A stretch of DNA of 64,000 nt from Clostridia bacterium (lineage in GTDB: Bacteria; Bacillota; Clostridia; Lutisporales; Lutisporaceae). The stretch spans positions 186,001 to 250,000 of the forward strand of contig DASPIR010000033.1 in assembly GCA_035628995.1 (NCBI GenBank), given 5' to 3'. Within the stretch, counting starts at the first letter, position 1. Every line of letters begins with the position of its first letter. Below are positions 9,644-18,044 of the stretch, piece after piece. Both the position numbers and the translations under genes were made by a program. The notes beneath the pieces are model-generated. The model worked only from the letters and a program-made list of their open reading frames with translations, had not been told where the DNA came from and searched no databases.

Positions 9644-9647
9644 TTCA

Positions 9648-10178
9648 TTAGAACTCCGGTTCAATCAAACCGTAGTTTCCATCCTTTCTTTTATATATCA
9701 CGTTTACCTCTTCAGTCTCTGCATTTGAGAATACGAAAAAGTTGTGTCCAAGAAGCTCCATTTGCAGCACTGCTTCTTCGGTAGGCATTGGCTTCATGGC
9801 AAATCTCTTTGTCCTTACTACCCTTGCTTCTTCCTCATCATACTCCTCTATAGGATTCGCCCAGTTCTCAAATTTGATGTTGCCATCTTTAATTCTTTTT
9901 TCCAGCTTGGTCTTCTGGCGCCTCATCTGCCTTTCCAATTTATCTACTACGTTATCTATAGAGATATACATATCACCGGTAGCTTCTTCTCCTCTTAAGA
10001 TAACACCATTAAAAGGAATTGTGACCTCAATGATGTGCCTGTTCTTTTCAACGCTTAAAGTTGCGTGAGCCTCGGTATTAGGGCCGAAATATTTCTCAAA
10101 TTTTAAAAGCTTTTTTTCCACCCTATCCTTGAGAGCATTAGTAATATCAAAATTTTTCCCGCTGACTATCGTACGCAT
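9648..10178 (-). CDS. hpf: Ribosome hibernation promoting factor, long form
   Basis: Binds the 30S subunit and, in the long form, dimerises ribosomes into 100S particles in stationary phase. 176 residues: an N-terminal S30AE domain (about 1-95), a charged linker, and the C-terminal dimerisation domain (about 120-176, with NVIYKRKDGNYGLIEPEF). ATG 10178 is chosen because AAGGAG lies eight bases before it; a GTG six bases upstream is too close to that site. The order hpf-secA-prfB matches B. subtilis yvyD-secA-prfB, with extra genes inserted here. The probable raiA RNA lies about 1 kb upstream. Confidence 0.95.
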   Translation of the reverse strand: MRTIVSGKNFDITNALKDRVEKKLLKFEKYFGPNTEAHATLSVEKNRHIIEVTIPFNGVILRGEEATGDMYISIDNVVDKLERQMRRQKTKLEKRIKDGNIKFENWANPIEEYDEEEARVVRTKRFAMKPMPTEEAVLQMELLGHNFFVFSNAETEEVNVIYKRKDGNYGLIEPEF

Positions 10179-10428
10179 AAACACATCTCCTTTCGCAACT
10201 ATTATGCTACCGTATATACATATTTTATTCTACATTTGAGAAAATAATCCTTCTGATTTTTTTCAATTTTCAAATAGTTTTCAAACGTAAAAAGATATCT
10301 TTACAATATTTTTATACAATATGCTGTAAATATTAGCATAGTAGCTGCAAAATCATTATGTAAAGCGAACAAGCGCATAAAATAATTGCAACTACTCTAT
10401 TACCCCTTATATTTCTAAGTTAGTCACA

Positions 10429-10709
10429 CTATCCACAGAGTTATACACATGATTTTTATGTTATCTGTGGATAATGTGCATAAGTCTGTTGATAACTTGA
10501 ACCTGTTGGTTTCTAATTGTTAAAAAAATGTGTATTACTTTGGGATAGAAATTTGTCGAGCGAACACCATGTAAATTATTTTTTGCAGTTATTGCGTCGA
10601 TTTTTAGATTTCCCTTTTGGTTAATATGGAACATATTGTCAGATGGTGGTATTTCATTTGTTTACACTTTTATCTAAAATATTCCTGAATATGAAAATGT
10701 TGTGGATAA
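10429..10709. other. DnaA-box cluster in a 570-bp gene-free interval
   Basis: The interval 10179-10751 has no gene. It contains the perfect DnaA box TGTGGATAA at 10466-10474 and 10701-10709. Three one-mismatch boxes lie close by: CTATCCACA 10429-10437, TTATACACA 10441-10449 and TGTTGATAA 10487-10495. Four boxes fall within 67 bases. No dnaA or dnaN is adjacent, so this is more likely a DnaA-titrating or regulatory cluster than the replication origin; that is inference. Confidence 0.6.
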
Positions 10710-10721
10710 ATGAAATTGGGC

Positions 10722-10748
10722 ATAAAAAAACCGCCTGTAAGGCGGTTT
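10722..10748 (-). terminator. Terminator of the zinc-ribbon gene
   Basis: Stem AAACCGCC/GGCGGTTT with loop TGTAA, followed on the minus strand by a T-rich run, just after the stop codon at 10752. Confidence 0.88.
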
Positions 10749-10751
10749 CAA

Positions 10752-11039
10752 TTACTGTCTCTTTGCGTCAAAACACTCTTTGCAATATACTGGTCTAGCA
10801 TTTGTAGGCTTAAATGGAACCTGAGTTTCCTTGCCGCAATCTGCACAAACTGTGTCGTACATAGCAACTTCTCTTCTCTGTCCATTTCTGCCGCTAGCAT
10901 TTTTTCTGGATGTTCTGCAATCCTTGCATCTAGCTGGTTCGTTCTGGAAACCCTTCTCTGCGTAGAACTCTTGCTCTCCAACTGTGAATACGAAATCATT
11001 ACCACAGTCTTTGCACACTAACGTTTTGTCTTCAAACAT
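10752..11039 (-). CDS. Double zinc-ribbon protein
   Basis: 95 residues with four paired cysteine knuckles: CKDC, CKDC, CADC and CKEC at about residues 9, 39, 66 and 86. The first ribbon (with FTVGEQEFYAEKGF between its knuckles) matches the probable zinc-ribbon family zf-trcl (Pfam PF13451). The ATG 11039 (MFEDKTLVCKDC) follows GAGAGGG by eight bases; the frame stays open upstream, but without a better start. Likely a small nucleic-acid or protein-binding factor; the partner is unknown. It lies directly downstream of the structured RNA and may share its transcript, because I see no strong terminator between them. Confidence 0.85.
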   Translation of the reverse strand: MFEDKTLVCKDCGNDFVFTVGEQEFYAEKGFQNEPARCKDCRTSRKNASGRNGQRREVAMYDTVCADCGKETQVPFKPTNARPVYCKECFDAKRQ

Positions 11040-11147
11040 GTAAAAATCCCTCTCTTTTCTCTCCAGGTTGGTGTTGGGTAAGAACTTTCCGGAATCCTTA
11101 CAGTCTTGAAAAACGTTCTTGCACCGCCCACGCATACCTTTAAATAT

Positions 11148-11389
11148 TTATGGCATTATTCTAGCTGACCTGGTCTTTGACCCCACACTCGCCGTCAGGA
11201 TGTTTCGCTACTAGGAATCAACCCCTCACTACTGCATCTCTCAATAAAATTATATTTTAAAACACAATTTTACTGGACGGGCTTATTTCTAAGCCGCACC
11301 ATGCTCACAGGAATTTTTCCTGCTTACGTGGATCGTTTTGCCTGCGACTAGCATCGACTTTCAACCACAGACCTAGATAATACACCACA
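11148..11389 (-). ncRNA. Structured non-coding RNA, probably raiA RNA
   Basis: About 240 bases with no open frame. The ends pair over a long range: 11151-11164 with 11373-11387 (TGG, ATTAT and CTAG segments all complementary). Inside, on the minus strand, are GAAAGTCGATGCTAGTCGC, the hairpin GCAGGAAAAATTCCTGT and the hairpin GGCTTAGAAATAAGCC. A strong promoter ends seven bases before the 5' end. The position upstream of hpf (raiA) and secA, the size and the internal motif fit the clostridial raiA motif RNA. It lacks the landmarks of RNase P, tmRNA, SRP RNA or 6S RNA. The structure is seen; the raiA name is from memory of the family. Confidence 0.65.
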
Positions 11390-11395
11390 GGTTAT

Positions 11396-11424
11396 ATTAT
11401 ATAATGTAATTTTTATTTGCACAA
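11396..11424 (-). promoter_or_regulatory. Strong sigma-A promoter of the structured RNA
   Basis: TTGTGC (11424-11419) and a perfect TATAAT (11401-11396) are separated by exactly 17 bases. The predicted start near 11389 coincides with the beginning of the closing stem of the RNA. Confidence 0.75.
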
Positions 11425-11467
11425 GTACTTTTAACAATAAATAGGAAATTAATCTTATTAGATTATA

Positions 11468-11950
11468 TCATTTCTTCTTATCGATATATATTCCATCATT
11501 GCTTAAAATTGGCTTTTCATACGCTTTGATGGACTTTTTCCCTACACTTATCTGCTTCATTTCCTTTTTTAACTCATTCATTATCAAAGCAAGCTTTTCT
11601 TTGTTGGATTCCTCAATCTTCATTATCTTTTGCGCAAGTGACATTATTTCTTCGACCTTAAGCTTTAAAGTTTTCATCATCGGATATTTTGTAAAATCCA
11701 GCTCTTCCAAATTGTTGATATTCAAGTGCTTTTTCAGCAGGTTAAGCTTTTCAGCAAAAGACTTGTCGATTTCGTCTAACATGTCTATTACAGATTGCTT
11801 TTGCTTGACAAGCTCTTCTATGTTATTAGCTTTATTCCCCTTTATATCCTTGTCTTGTTCTAGAGTTATTTCCATGATATTAACGAATAACTGCCTCTTT
11901 CTATCAATCAGGCTGAGAAGCTCGGCTATTGCACTGTTTATAGTCTCCAT
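11468..11950 (-). CDS. FliT-like flagellar chaperone (FlgN/FliT superfamily)
   Basis: 160 residues, almost entirely charged alpha-helix/coiled coil, with no membrane segment. Composition, length and position directly downstream of fliD-fliS fit FliT, the export chaperone of the FliD cap in B. subtilis. Sequence conservation in this superfamily is low, so the name rests mainly on gene order. ATG 11950 follows GGAGGG at six bases. A hairpin without a T-run separates it from fliS. Confidence 0.65.
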   Translation of the reverse strand: METINSAIAELLSLIDRKRQLFVNIMEITLEQDKDIKGNKANNIEELVKQKQSVIDMLDEIDKSFAEKLNLLKKHLNINNLEELDFTKYPMMKTLKLKVEEIMSLAQKIMKIEESNKEKLALIMNELKKEMKQISVGKKSIKAYEKPILSNDGIYIDKKK

Positions 11951-12063
11951 AAAAACCCTCCATGTTTTAATTTATTAAAACATTCCTTAATTTGCCCATA
12001 TGGTTAAGCACCGCTTAACTATGCTGACAGGCTGTGCCTGGAAGGGGCATGCATGGTCTATTT

Positions 12064-12096
12064 AATTAGGGACATGCATATTGCATATCCCTAATT
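12064..12096. other. Hairpin between fliS and the fliT-like gene
   Basis: AATTAGGGA and TCCCTAATT form the outer stem, with inner TGCA/TGCA pairing. Neither strand has a T-run after it, so it is not a standard terminator. It could be an mRNA processing or stability element. Confidence 0.45.
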
Positions 12097-12112
12097 ATTA
12101 TTCCATAATTTT

Positions 12113-12601
12113 TTATTTTACAGCTTGCTGCTTTGTAAGCTTCATAGCTTGTGCCCAAGTATCCCGCAGTTCCTCGGAATAGCCTATCACTTCTTCAATA
12201 ATAGCCATATCCTTCTTAATATTCGCTTCTACAAGCCTTCTATTCATGTATTCATATAGTGCGTAAAGACCGTCAGAAACCTCGTACTGCATATCAAGGG
12301 TACATATGAACTCAGTTATTATGTCCTGGGATCTAATAATGTTATTATTTGATTTCTCAATGTTCTTTTCCTCTATTCCTTGATGTGCAAGCTTCAGAAA
12401 CCGAACCAAACCATTATATAGCATCAGTGTTAACTCCTGAGGAGTTGCTGTATTTACAGTATTTTGCTGATACTGCTGATAGGGGTTTTTGTTTGCTGCC
12501 GCTGTTTTTAGCTCATACTCTGTATTTTGGCCCTTATTGCCACTTTCCACAACATTCTTTGCATATCTGGGCAGCTGATATACCCCGTTCATTAAAGCCA
12601 T
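12113..12601 (-). CDS. fliS: Flagellin export chaperone FliS
   Basis: Binds the C-terminus of unpolymerised flagellin and prevents premature assembly. 162 residues. The FliS core runs from about residue 38 (NPYQQYQQNTVNTATPQEL, then LMLYNGLVRFL) to the end. The first ~37 residues are an extra N-terminal segment not found in the usual 125-135 residue FliS. ATG 12601 follows GGAGGGAATG. It lies 33 bases downstream of fliD, so the two are likely cotranscribed. Confidence 0.95.
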   Translation of the reverse strand: MALMNGVYQLPRYAKNVVESGNKGQNTEYELKTAAANKNPYQQYQQNTVNTATPQELTLMLYNGLVRFLKLAHQGIEEKNIEKSNNNIIRSQDIITEFICTLDMQYEVSDGLYALYEYMNRRLVEANIKKDMAIIEEVIGYSEELRDTWAQAMKLTKQQAVK

Positions 12602-12634
12602 GTCATTCCCTCCATTACATTATTGGCTGCTGTA

Positions 12635-15130
12635 TTACTGACCTCCGCCAAACTGCTGCGACAGCCAAGCCGACTGGCTATTCATCTGGCTCAGTGCCTT
12701 TTCCATTGCTGTAAATCGCTTGTAATATTGATTTTCTTTATCTGTCAGCCTATCCAGCAAAGTTGCTATTGTATCTTCCTTGCTCATAATCTGTTTTGTC
12801 AGCATATTCTGATAGTCCGATCCATCCCCTTTTATACCAGCACGTTCAAGCAACAGACCCTTTTGATTTTCACTGTTTCTGGAGGTTGTTATATAATCCT
12901 GCAAAATGTCATTAATTCTATTTGCTATACCGTTCTCTTCATTTCTTTTTGTCCTGCTTGCTGCATCCATATCAGGGGAGTATGCAGTTGTAGATTCTTT
13001 TGTGAATATATTGGACACCAGTTCCGGATTATTGGTTAATGCGTCTTTGAGTCTAGTTTCATTTATAACCAACTTTCCTTTCTGATCCCATGTCCCTGTG
13101 GTTATGCCAATTGAGTACAGTGAACCTCCAGCATCCTTTATTTCTTTGTAAAGCGAGTTTCGCATTTCACTTAAAAAACCTCTAAGAAGGCTATCGTTGC
13201 TTAGCATCCCTGATCTTGCTTTTTCTTCCCATTTCTCAATCTCCGAGTCGCTCATAGCGTCTCTTTGCTCATCAGTTAGCGGCAAGTAGTCTCTTTCACG
13301 CACCTCCGACATCTCTGCATTAAGCTTATCAACAATTTCATTATACTTACCAACAAAATTCTTTATTAGATCAAGGGATTTTGAGGTGTCCCCAGAAACC
13401 TTCATTTCTACTGCTGCAGCTGATGTTGCCTTCAGACTGAAAGCAATTCCGTTTACAGTGAAATCATTCGAAGAACGGGTTATGGTTTGGGTAGTTGTGC
13501 CATCTTTATAATCAATACTGGAATCTGCGCCAATATCACTAAGCCCATGTAACCCCAGAGCGTACATGAGATTGCCATTACCGGCAACATCGCTTATATT
13601 AACTTTAGCTGCTGCTCCCGACCCCTTTGACTCAACAACAAGCTTATCATTGAGTTGGTCATACGTCATCTTTACATTTGCATCAGCATCGCCATTTACA
13701 GTGCTGATAATTTCGCTTAATGTCTGGGATGATTTGAACTGGAAAAGCTTCCCGTTTATAGTAAATTCAATATTATAATTATCACCATCACCGTCTGCCG
13801 GAGTTAACACTCTCCCCAGCCTGGAGGCAAGATCCGTAAGTGTAAGGCTTGTATCAAGCTTATTGGATGCATTTACACCCTTAAGTCCCAAGGCTGCCAG
13901 TCCACCGTTTTCCGCCCTGTCTGACTTTATAGTGTCCGCAGATGAAATCTCTTCAAAACGAAGCTCTTTAGTAACTTCATCCATGCTTACCATAACCTTG
14001 TTTGCCCCAAAGGCAGTATTAAGCTTGGACTGAACTTCCTTCAGCAGGTCATTCCTGGTAGCATAGTTCTTTTCGGTCAGTACAATTTGCTGGTGGTTGG
14101 TTCCTCCTATTGTAACATCTATAGTCTTGTTATTTGAATCAACCAACTCTCCGTTTGATATATCTGCACCCAGAAGATTCCCGCTTGTAACGGCAGGGGC
14201 TTCAATAGGTTTTAAAACAATATAGTTATTTTGATTCAGCACGCGAATATTACCACTTAACCCTGCCGTTGCGTCTATCTTTTCCTGAATCTTCTTTGCA
14301 AGCGCATCTGCGTCTGCATAAGTGCCTGGGTCAACAGTAATTGTTGCTGCGGTACCATTGTTATATGATAAAGTAAATTTGTTATTTTGATTGTTTATTA
14401 CATAGTTTGAAGTAATAGCTTTTCCTAACATATCAGACAAGCCTGTATTATATGAAGTGGATATTGACAGTGTATTGGTGCTGCTGGTTGCAAAGGTCAA
14501 CTTGTTCCCATCCACCAGATCCTTGCCTACAGTAATCTTACCTGTTCCAAACGCAGCTTCCAGCTTGGTATTCAAGTTTGTAACCACTGCATCTATTCCG
14601 CTTAATCCATCATCTATAGTAATTTCTTTGCTTGTCCCATTAAAGTTTACATAAACCTTATTATTATCATTCAGCGCGCTGATATTATTGATGGTTGTTG
14701 ATATTACGCTTCCAGTAATACCACCAGTTACAGCTATACTGGAACTGACTTTCGCTGTTTCAGCCACTTTCACGTTGCTTATGGTGTAAGTGCCTGGAAC
14801 TGTACCGGCCCCGGGCGTAGCTGTAAAGGCACTATATGTATCTGCTCCGCCGTATGTGACCTTAAATGCACTAAGTGAAGCTGCTGATCTTAAATTGGTT
14901 GCCGGCTTCAGATAATCAAAGTATTCATCCTTAAAGCCTCGTAGAAGATTAGTTATAGACCTGTAATCATCTCGCTTCCATTCAAGAAGCTGCTTATCCT
15001 GCTTTACCTTATCCACTCGCATACTTTCAATACGCATAAGCTGCTTTATCACGCTGTCCGTATCTATTCCCGATGATAGGCCTGACAATCTAAGCGTTGT
15101 ACTAAGTGCTCCAGATATATTTGTTGCCAT
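12635..15130 (-). CDS. fliD: Flagellar filament cap protein FliD (hook-associated protein 2)
   Basis: Forms the pentameric cap under which flagellin adds. 831 residues, much longer than the roughly 450-680 usual. The N-terminal LRLSGLSSGIDTDSVIKQLM and the C-terminal helical region (LLDRLTDKENQYYKRFTAME) are typical. The middle (about 90-620) is a long beta-rich variable region with several repeated flagellin_IN-like modules. ATG 15130 (MATNISG) follows AAGGTG at six bases and begins five bases after the flaG stop. The expanded outer domain would be surface exposed. Confidence 0.95.
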   Translation of the reverse strand: MATNISGALSTTLRLSGLSSGIDTDSVIKQLMRIESMRVDKVKQDKQLLEWKRDDYRSITNLLRGFKDEYFDYLKPATNLRSAASLSAFKVTYGGADTYSAFTATPGAGTVPGTYTISNVKVAETAKVSSSIAVTGGITGSVISTTINNISALNDNNKVYVNFNGTSKEITIDDGLSGIDAVVTNLNTKLEAAFGTGKITVGKDLVDGNKLTFATSSTNTLSISTSYNTGLSDMLGKAITSNYVINNQNNKFTLSYNNGTAATITVDPGTYADADALAKKIQEKIDATAGLSGNIRVLNQNNYIVLKPIEAPAVTSGNLLGADISNGELVDSNNKTIDVTIGGTNHQQIVLTEKNYATRNDLLKEVQSKLNTAFGANKVMVSMDEVTKELRFEEISSADTIKSDRAENGGLAALGLKGVNASNKLDTSLTLTDLASRLGRVLTPADGDGDNYNIEFTINGKLFQFKSSQTLSEIISTVNGDADANVKMTYDQLNDKLVVESKGSGAAAKVNISDVAGNGNLMYALGLHGLSDIGADSSIDYKDGTTTQTITRSSNDFTVNGIAFSLKATSAAAVEMKVSGDTSKSLDLIKNFVGKYNEIVDKLNAEMSEVRERDYLPLTDEQRDAMSDSEIEKWEEKARSGMLSNDSLLRGFLSEMRNSLYKEIKDAGGSLYSIGITTGTWDQKGKLVINETRLKDALTNNPELVSNIFTKESTTAYSPDMDAASRTKRNEENGIANRINDILQDYITTSRNSENQKGLLLERAGIKGDGSDYQNMLTKQIMSKEDTIATLLDRLTDKENQYYKRFTAMEKALSQMNSQSAWLSQQFGGGQ

Positions 15131-15135
15131 ATCAA

Positions 15136-15519
15136 TCACCTTCTTTCGTCAACTAATAAGCCTGCGAGCTCCCACATCTTAGCAATCATATCCTGAATTT
15201 TTCTTGGTGGAAATTCTCTTATAACCTCATTAGTTATTGTATCCTTCAGCACATACATAATTGTGTGTGTCTTCTCGTGTACAGATCTCACAATGTACTT
15301 GTTGTATGTCCCCAAGGTCTTATTTGCCTGTTCCACAGCATTGTCCAGCATCTCATTGTCGTTGACATTTTCCAAATTCACATCCGTACTTGCCTCATTT
15401 GAGGCTTTTCTGACTATCAAATCAAACTCTGAGCCGTTTTTCTGCTGAATCTGCCTTTCACCTTGGTTATTGCTGTTCTGAATGTTCATATTATTAGAAA
15501 CCACTGAGTCAATCTTCAT
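15136..15519 (-). CDS. flaG: FlaG family flagellar protein
   Basis: 127 residues, homologue of B. subtilis YvyC. It is linked to filament length or assembly, and its exact role is not settled. The N-terminal third is disordered and Asn/Gln-rich. The conserved C-terminal core includes LKDTITNEVIREFPPRKIQD. ATG 15519 (MKIDSVV) is chosen because AAGGAGGGA sits just before it; a longer frame to 15552 lacks a ribosome binding site. It is translationally close to fliD. Confidence 0.9.
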   Translation of the reverse strand: MKIDSVVSNNMNIQNSNNQGERQIQQKNGSEFDLIVRKASNEASTDVNLENVNDNEMLDNAVEQANKTLGTYNKYIVRSVHEKTHTIMYVLKDTITNEVIREFPPRKIQDMIAKMWELAGLLVDERR

Positions 15520-15669
15520 ATTTCTTCCCTCCTTGGAAAACTTCAAATCCATTCGTATATTATATATCGTCCAAATTGGGATTTTTCTTTAGAGTATTTA
15601 TTCCTATATATTACTTTTTTCTATTGATCCGCCATTACAGCTACAGTCCCAATTAATAGTCCAATTTCT

Positions 15670-16848
15670 CTAAAGCATTTTAATGAAATTGTCTATATAT
15701 TCAACAGTTAACTGCTTTAGATTGTTTCTCTGTTCCACATCATAGCAATCATTTCGTTTCTTCTCTAAAATATCGACGATATACTTCGCATTTAATTGCT
15801 CCACATTGATAAAGTTCTCTTTTTTACCAATTAATTCACCAAACAGTTTTAATTTTTCATTCCAGACCAGTCCAATTGCTGGAATATCTAAAGAATACGC
15901 AGTAATACAAGCATGTAACCGCGCTCCTATGATAGCTTCAAATCCTGACATTGTATCTGCGAAATCCTTTGAATTTTGTGGACATGGAACATATTTACTA
16001 CTATTAATCCCTAAACTTTCCAGTAATCTCATTCCAAAATTGTAATCAGAAGTAAGACCATTAGAAAAAAGCTTCCATTTAATCTTTCGTTTCTCAAGTT
16101 CCTTTATTATCTCTTGATATAAATTCATTACCTCGTCTTCAGTGTAATTAATTCCGTATTTTACGAAAATATCATTTCTGATTACTCCCAAGCCTATAAT
16201 ATTACTATCTTTCCTATTAATCTGATAACATTCAGGAGTATAAAACGCAGGATCACCAACCAATTCTGTAATAATTAATTTATTTGCTATATACCGTTCA
16301 TTAAGTAATGATAAATTATCTCTTGCGGTAATAACCTTTACACACGGTCTGTTGATTGCATTTTTAAGTTTTTGGCAACGCAAGTCAGTTGAGCTATAGC
16401 CTTCTATCCCCATTGCATTCATCATAACCGGGATACCCTTTTCCTGTGATAGCTTTGTAATCATATCTACTAAATAATTCAATTCCTGGGCCCGGTATTT
16501 TATAAACCCGCCACCTGAAAAAACCACAGCATCTGCCGTTTTAAGCTGCTGATCATAATATCTGTACAGCTTTATTTTCCACGAAAAATACTGTATGTAA
16601 TATAATAACTTTTCCGAAGGCCATACACTTGTAAGAAAATGCTCTAGTTTTCGAATTAAATTAAAACATTTGAATCTAAAGGGTAAATGCACCCTACAGT
16701 AGGAATCGTATGGACTCACATCTACAAAGTATGACTCAACTTTGTTTTCGCCCTTCAGTTGAATCAGATAATTCGTAGTTTCTGCGATTATCCGGTCTCC
16801 TATATTATTAAAATTATTTAAACCAACTAAAGCAATTCTTTTTTTCAT
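15670..16848 (-). CDS. Polysaccharide pyruvyl transferase family protein
   Basis: 392 residues of the PF04230 type. Members transfer pyruvate from phosphoenolpyruvate to a sugar as a ketal, giving a negative charge. Visible marks are the N-terminal GLNNFNNIGDRII, the central FSGGGF loop, and the C-terminal GARLHACITAYS that ends the second Rossmann domain. It is the last gene of the modification island, 22 bases after the FkbM gene. Soluble and presumably cytoplasmic. A related function such as a nucleotide-sugar-dependent transferase is possible. Confidence 0.85.
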   Translation of the reverse strand: MKKRIALVGLNNFNNIGDRIIAETTNYLIQLKGENKVESYFVDVSPYDSYCRVHLPFRFKCFNLIRKLEHFLTSVWPSEKLLYYIQYFSWKIKLYRYYDQQLKTADAVVFSGGGFIKYRAQELNYLVDMITKLSQEKGIPVMMNAMGIEGYSSTDLRCQKLKNAINRPCVKVITARDNLSLLNERYIANKLIITELVGDPAFYTPECYQINRKDSNIIGLGVIRNDIFVKYGINYTEDEVMNLYQEIIKELEKRKIKWKLFSNGLTSDYNFGMRLLESLGINSSKYVPCPQNSKDFADTMSGFEAIIGARLHACITAYSLDIPAIGLVWNEKLKLFGELIGKKENFINVEQLNAKYIVDILEKKRNDCYDVEQRNNLKQLTVEYIDNFIKML

Positions 16849-16869
16849 TATTATACCTGCCGCAATTTT

Positions 16870-18033
16870 CTATTTATTATAATCAGCTGTTGCATAACAT
16901 ACTGTTTCATACCAACAGTAATGATGATGTTTTAGCTTGAAACGATACTCTGGAACGAGCTTTCGCAAATATCTCGGAATTTCCCACAAATCCTCTATTT
17001 TATGATAAATAGACAATGCACAAACAGGCTTGTTTTCCTTTATAATTTTTTGTGCTCCTATCAATGCTTCCAATTCACTGCCTTCAATGTCCATTTTGAT
17101 AAACGTTCCTTCTTTGCCAGCCTGATGATCATCCATTGAAATTATTTCGCCCTCATAAGCTCCGTTCTCAACAACCATAGACTCGGTTTCGGACGAATCA
17201 TATGTGATTTTTTTATTTTCACTGCCTACTCCATAGTTATAGGCTTCAACTTTACTTGATATATCTTGTGGTAATGCATCTATGTATTTTTTAAGAATGT
17301 TATAATTGTTTGCATCTAATTCATAGCAAATATATTTCTTAAAATCAGAATATCCTAAACCTTCTACTAATCTTTTTAGTGAACTGCCTCTATATGCCCC
17401 ACAGTCAATAATTACTTCATCTTTTCGAACATTACCTGCATTATCTCCAAAAAATTGATTGCCCTGATAAAGATCTGCAAAACTGAACTCTTTCCATTCT
17501 TCTGTCCTTGCTACTAAAGAACGAACTTTATAGTATAGTATCTTGTGTGACTCTTCATCCGGGAAAAAGTCAAACGCCTCTGATAAATTATTCCAAAAGG
17601 TTGTCTTATCCAACTTTTCAGCCATAAGCGTGTATTTTAAATTAACATACTCTTCTCGCCTTACAATATTAGTCAAACCTGCGTTTACAAGTTGTCGATA
17701 TATAACATTTGAGTTTGAAATTCCAGCTGTAACAAAGCATAGTACACTGTATTTCATCTCATATAATTCTTGGAGCGATATACATTTTATACCGTCAACT
17801 ATTTCTTTGCCCCATTTTTCCGGATTACTATCACAGAAAAAGTCCACTTTAACTCCCAGTGGTAATATAGACTTATATGTATCATTTCCTACTTGTCCTG
17901 CTCCATAAAAGCAAATTTTATTATTTCCGCTTAAATTCCAGTCAGACCAGGCTTTAATATTATTCTCACGTATCTTTTTTATATCTGAATATCTTTCTTC
18001 TACTAATTCATAGGTTTTCGCTTTGTAATCCAT
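16870..18033 (-). CDS. FkbM-type methyltransferase with N-terminal Rossmann-like domain
   Basis: 387 residues. Residues about 35-125 form a nucleotide-binding-like domain beginning KICFYGAGQVGNDTY. Residues about 205-350 are a SAM-dependent FkbM methyltransferase with VIIDCGAYRGSSLKR and IKMDIEGSELEAL. Such proteins O-methylate sugars in surface glycans. The two-domain layout recurs in bacterial flagellar and capsular glycosylation loci. ATG 18033 follows GAGGGAG. It is 11 bases downstream of the licD gene, so within one operon. Confidence 0.88.
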   Translation of the reverse strand: MDYKAKTYELVEERYSDIKKIRENNIKAWSDWNLSGNNKICFYGAGQVGNDTYKSILPLGVKVDFFCDSNPEKWGKEIVDGIKCISLQELYEMKYSVLCFVTAGISNSNVIYRQLVNAGLTNIVRREEYVNLKYTLMAEKLDKTTFWNNLSEAFDFFPDEESHKILYYKVRSLVARTEEWKEFSFADLYQGNQFFGDNAGNVRKDEVIIDCGAYRGSSLKRLVEGLGYSDFKKYICYELDANNYNILKKYIDALPQDISSKVEAYNYGVGSENKKITYDSSETESMVVENGAYEGEIISMDDHQAGKEGTFIKMDIEGSELEALIGAQKIIKENKPVCALSIYHKIEDLWEIPRYLRKLVPEYRFKLKHHHYCWYETVCYATADYNK

Positions 18034-18044
18034 ATTTTCTCCCT

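Noticed and set aside
10429-10709. Replication origin at the DnaA-box cluster
   Set aside because: No dnaA, dnaN, rpmH or parAB nearby, no obvious long AT-rich unwinding element beside the boxes, and hpf/secA are not origin neighbours in known clostridia.
11148-11389. 6S RNA, RNase P RNA, tmRNA or SRP RNA
   Set aside because: The landmark sequences of each (for example GAGGAAAGTCC for RNase P or the tmRNA GGGGACGTTACGG start) are absent, and the pairing plan differs from the 6S rod.
12064-12096. Intrinsic terminator between fliS and the fliT-like gene
   Set aside because: The hairpin is strong, but no T-run follows on either strand.
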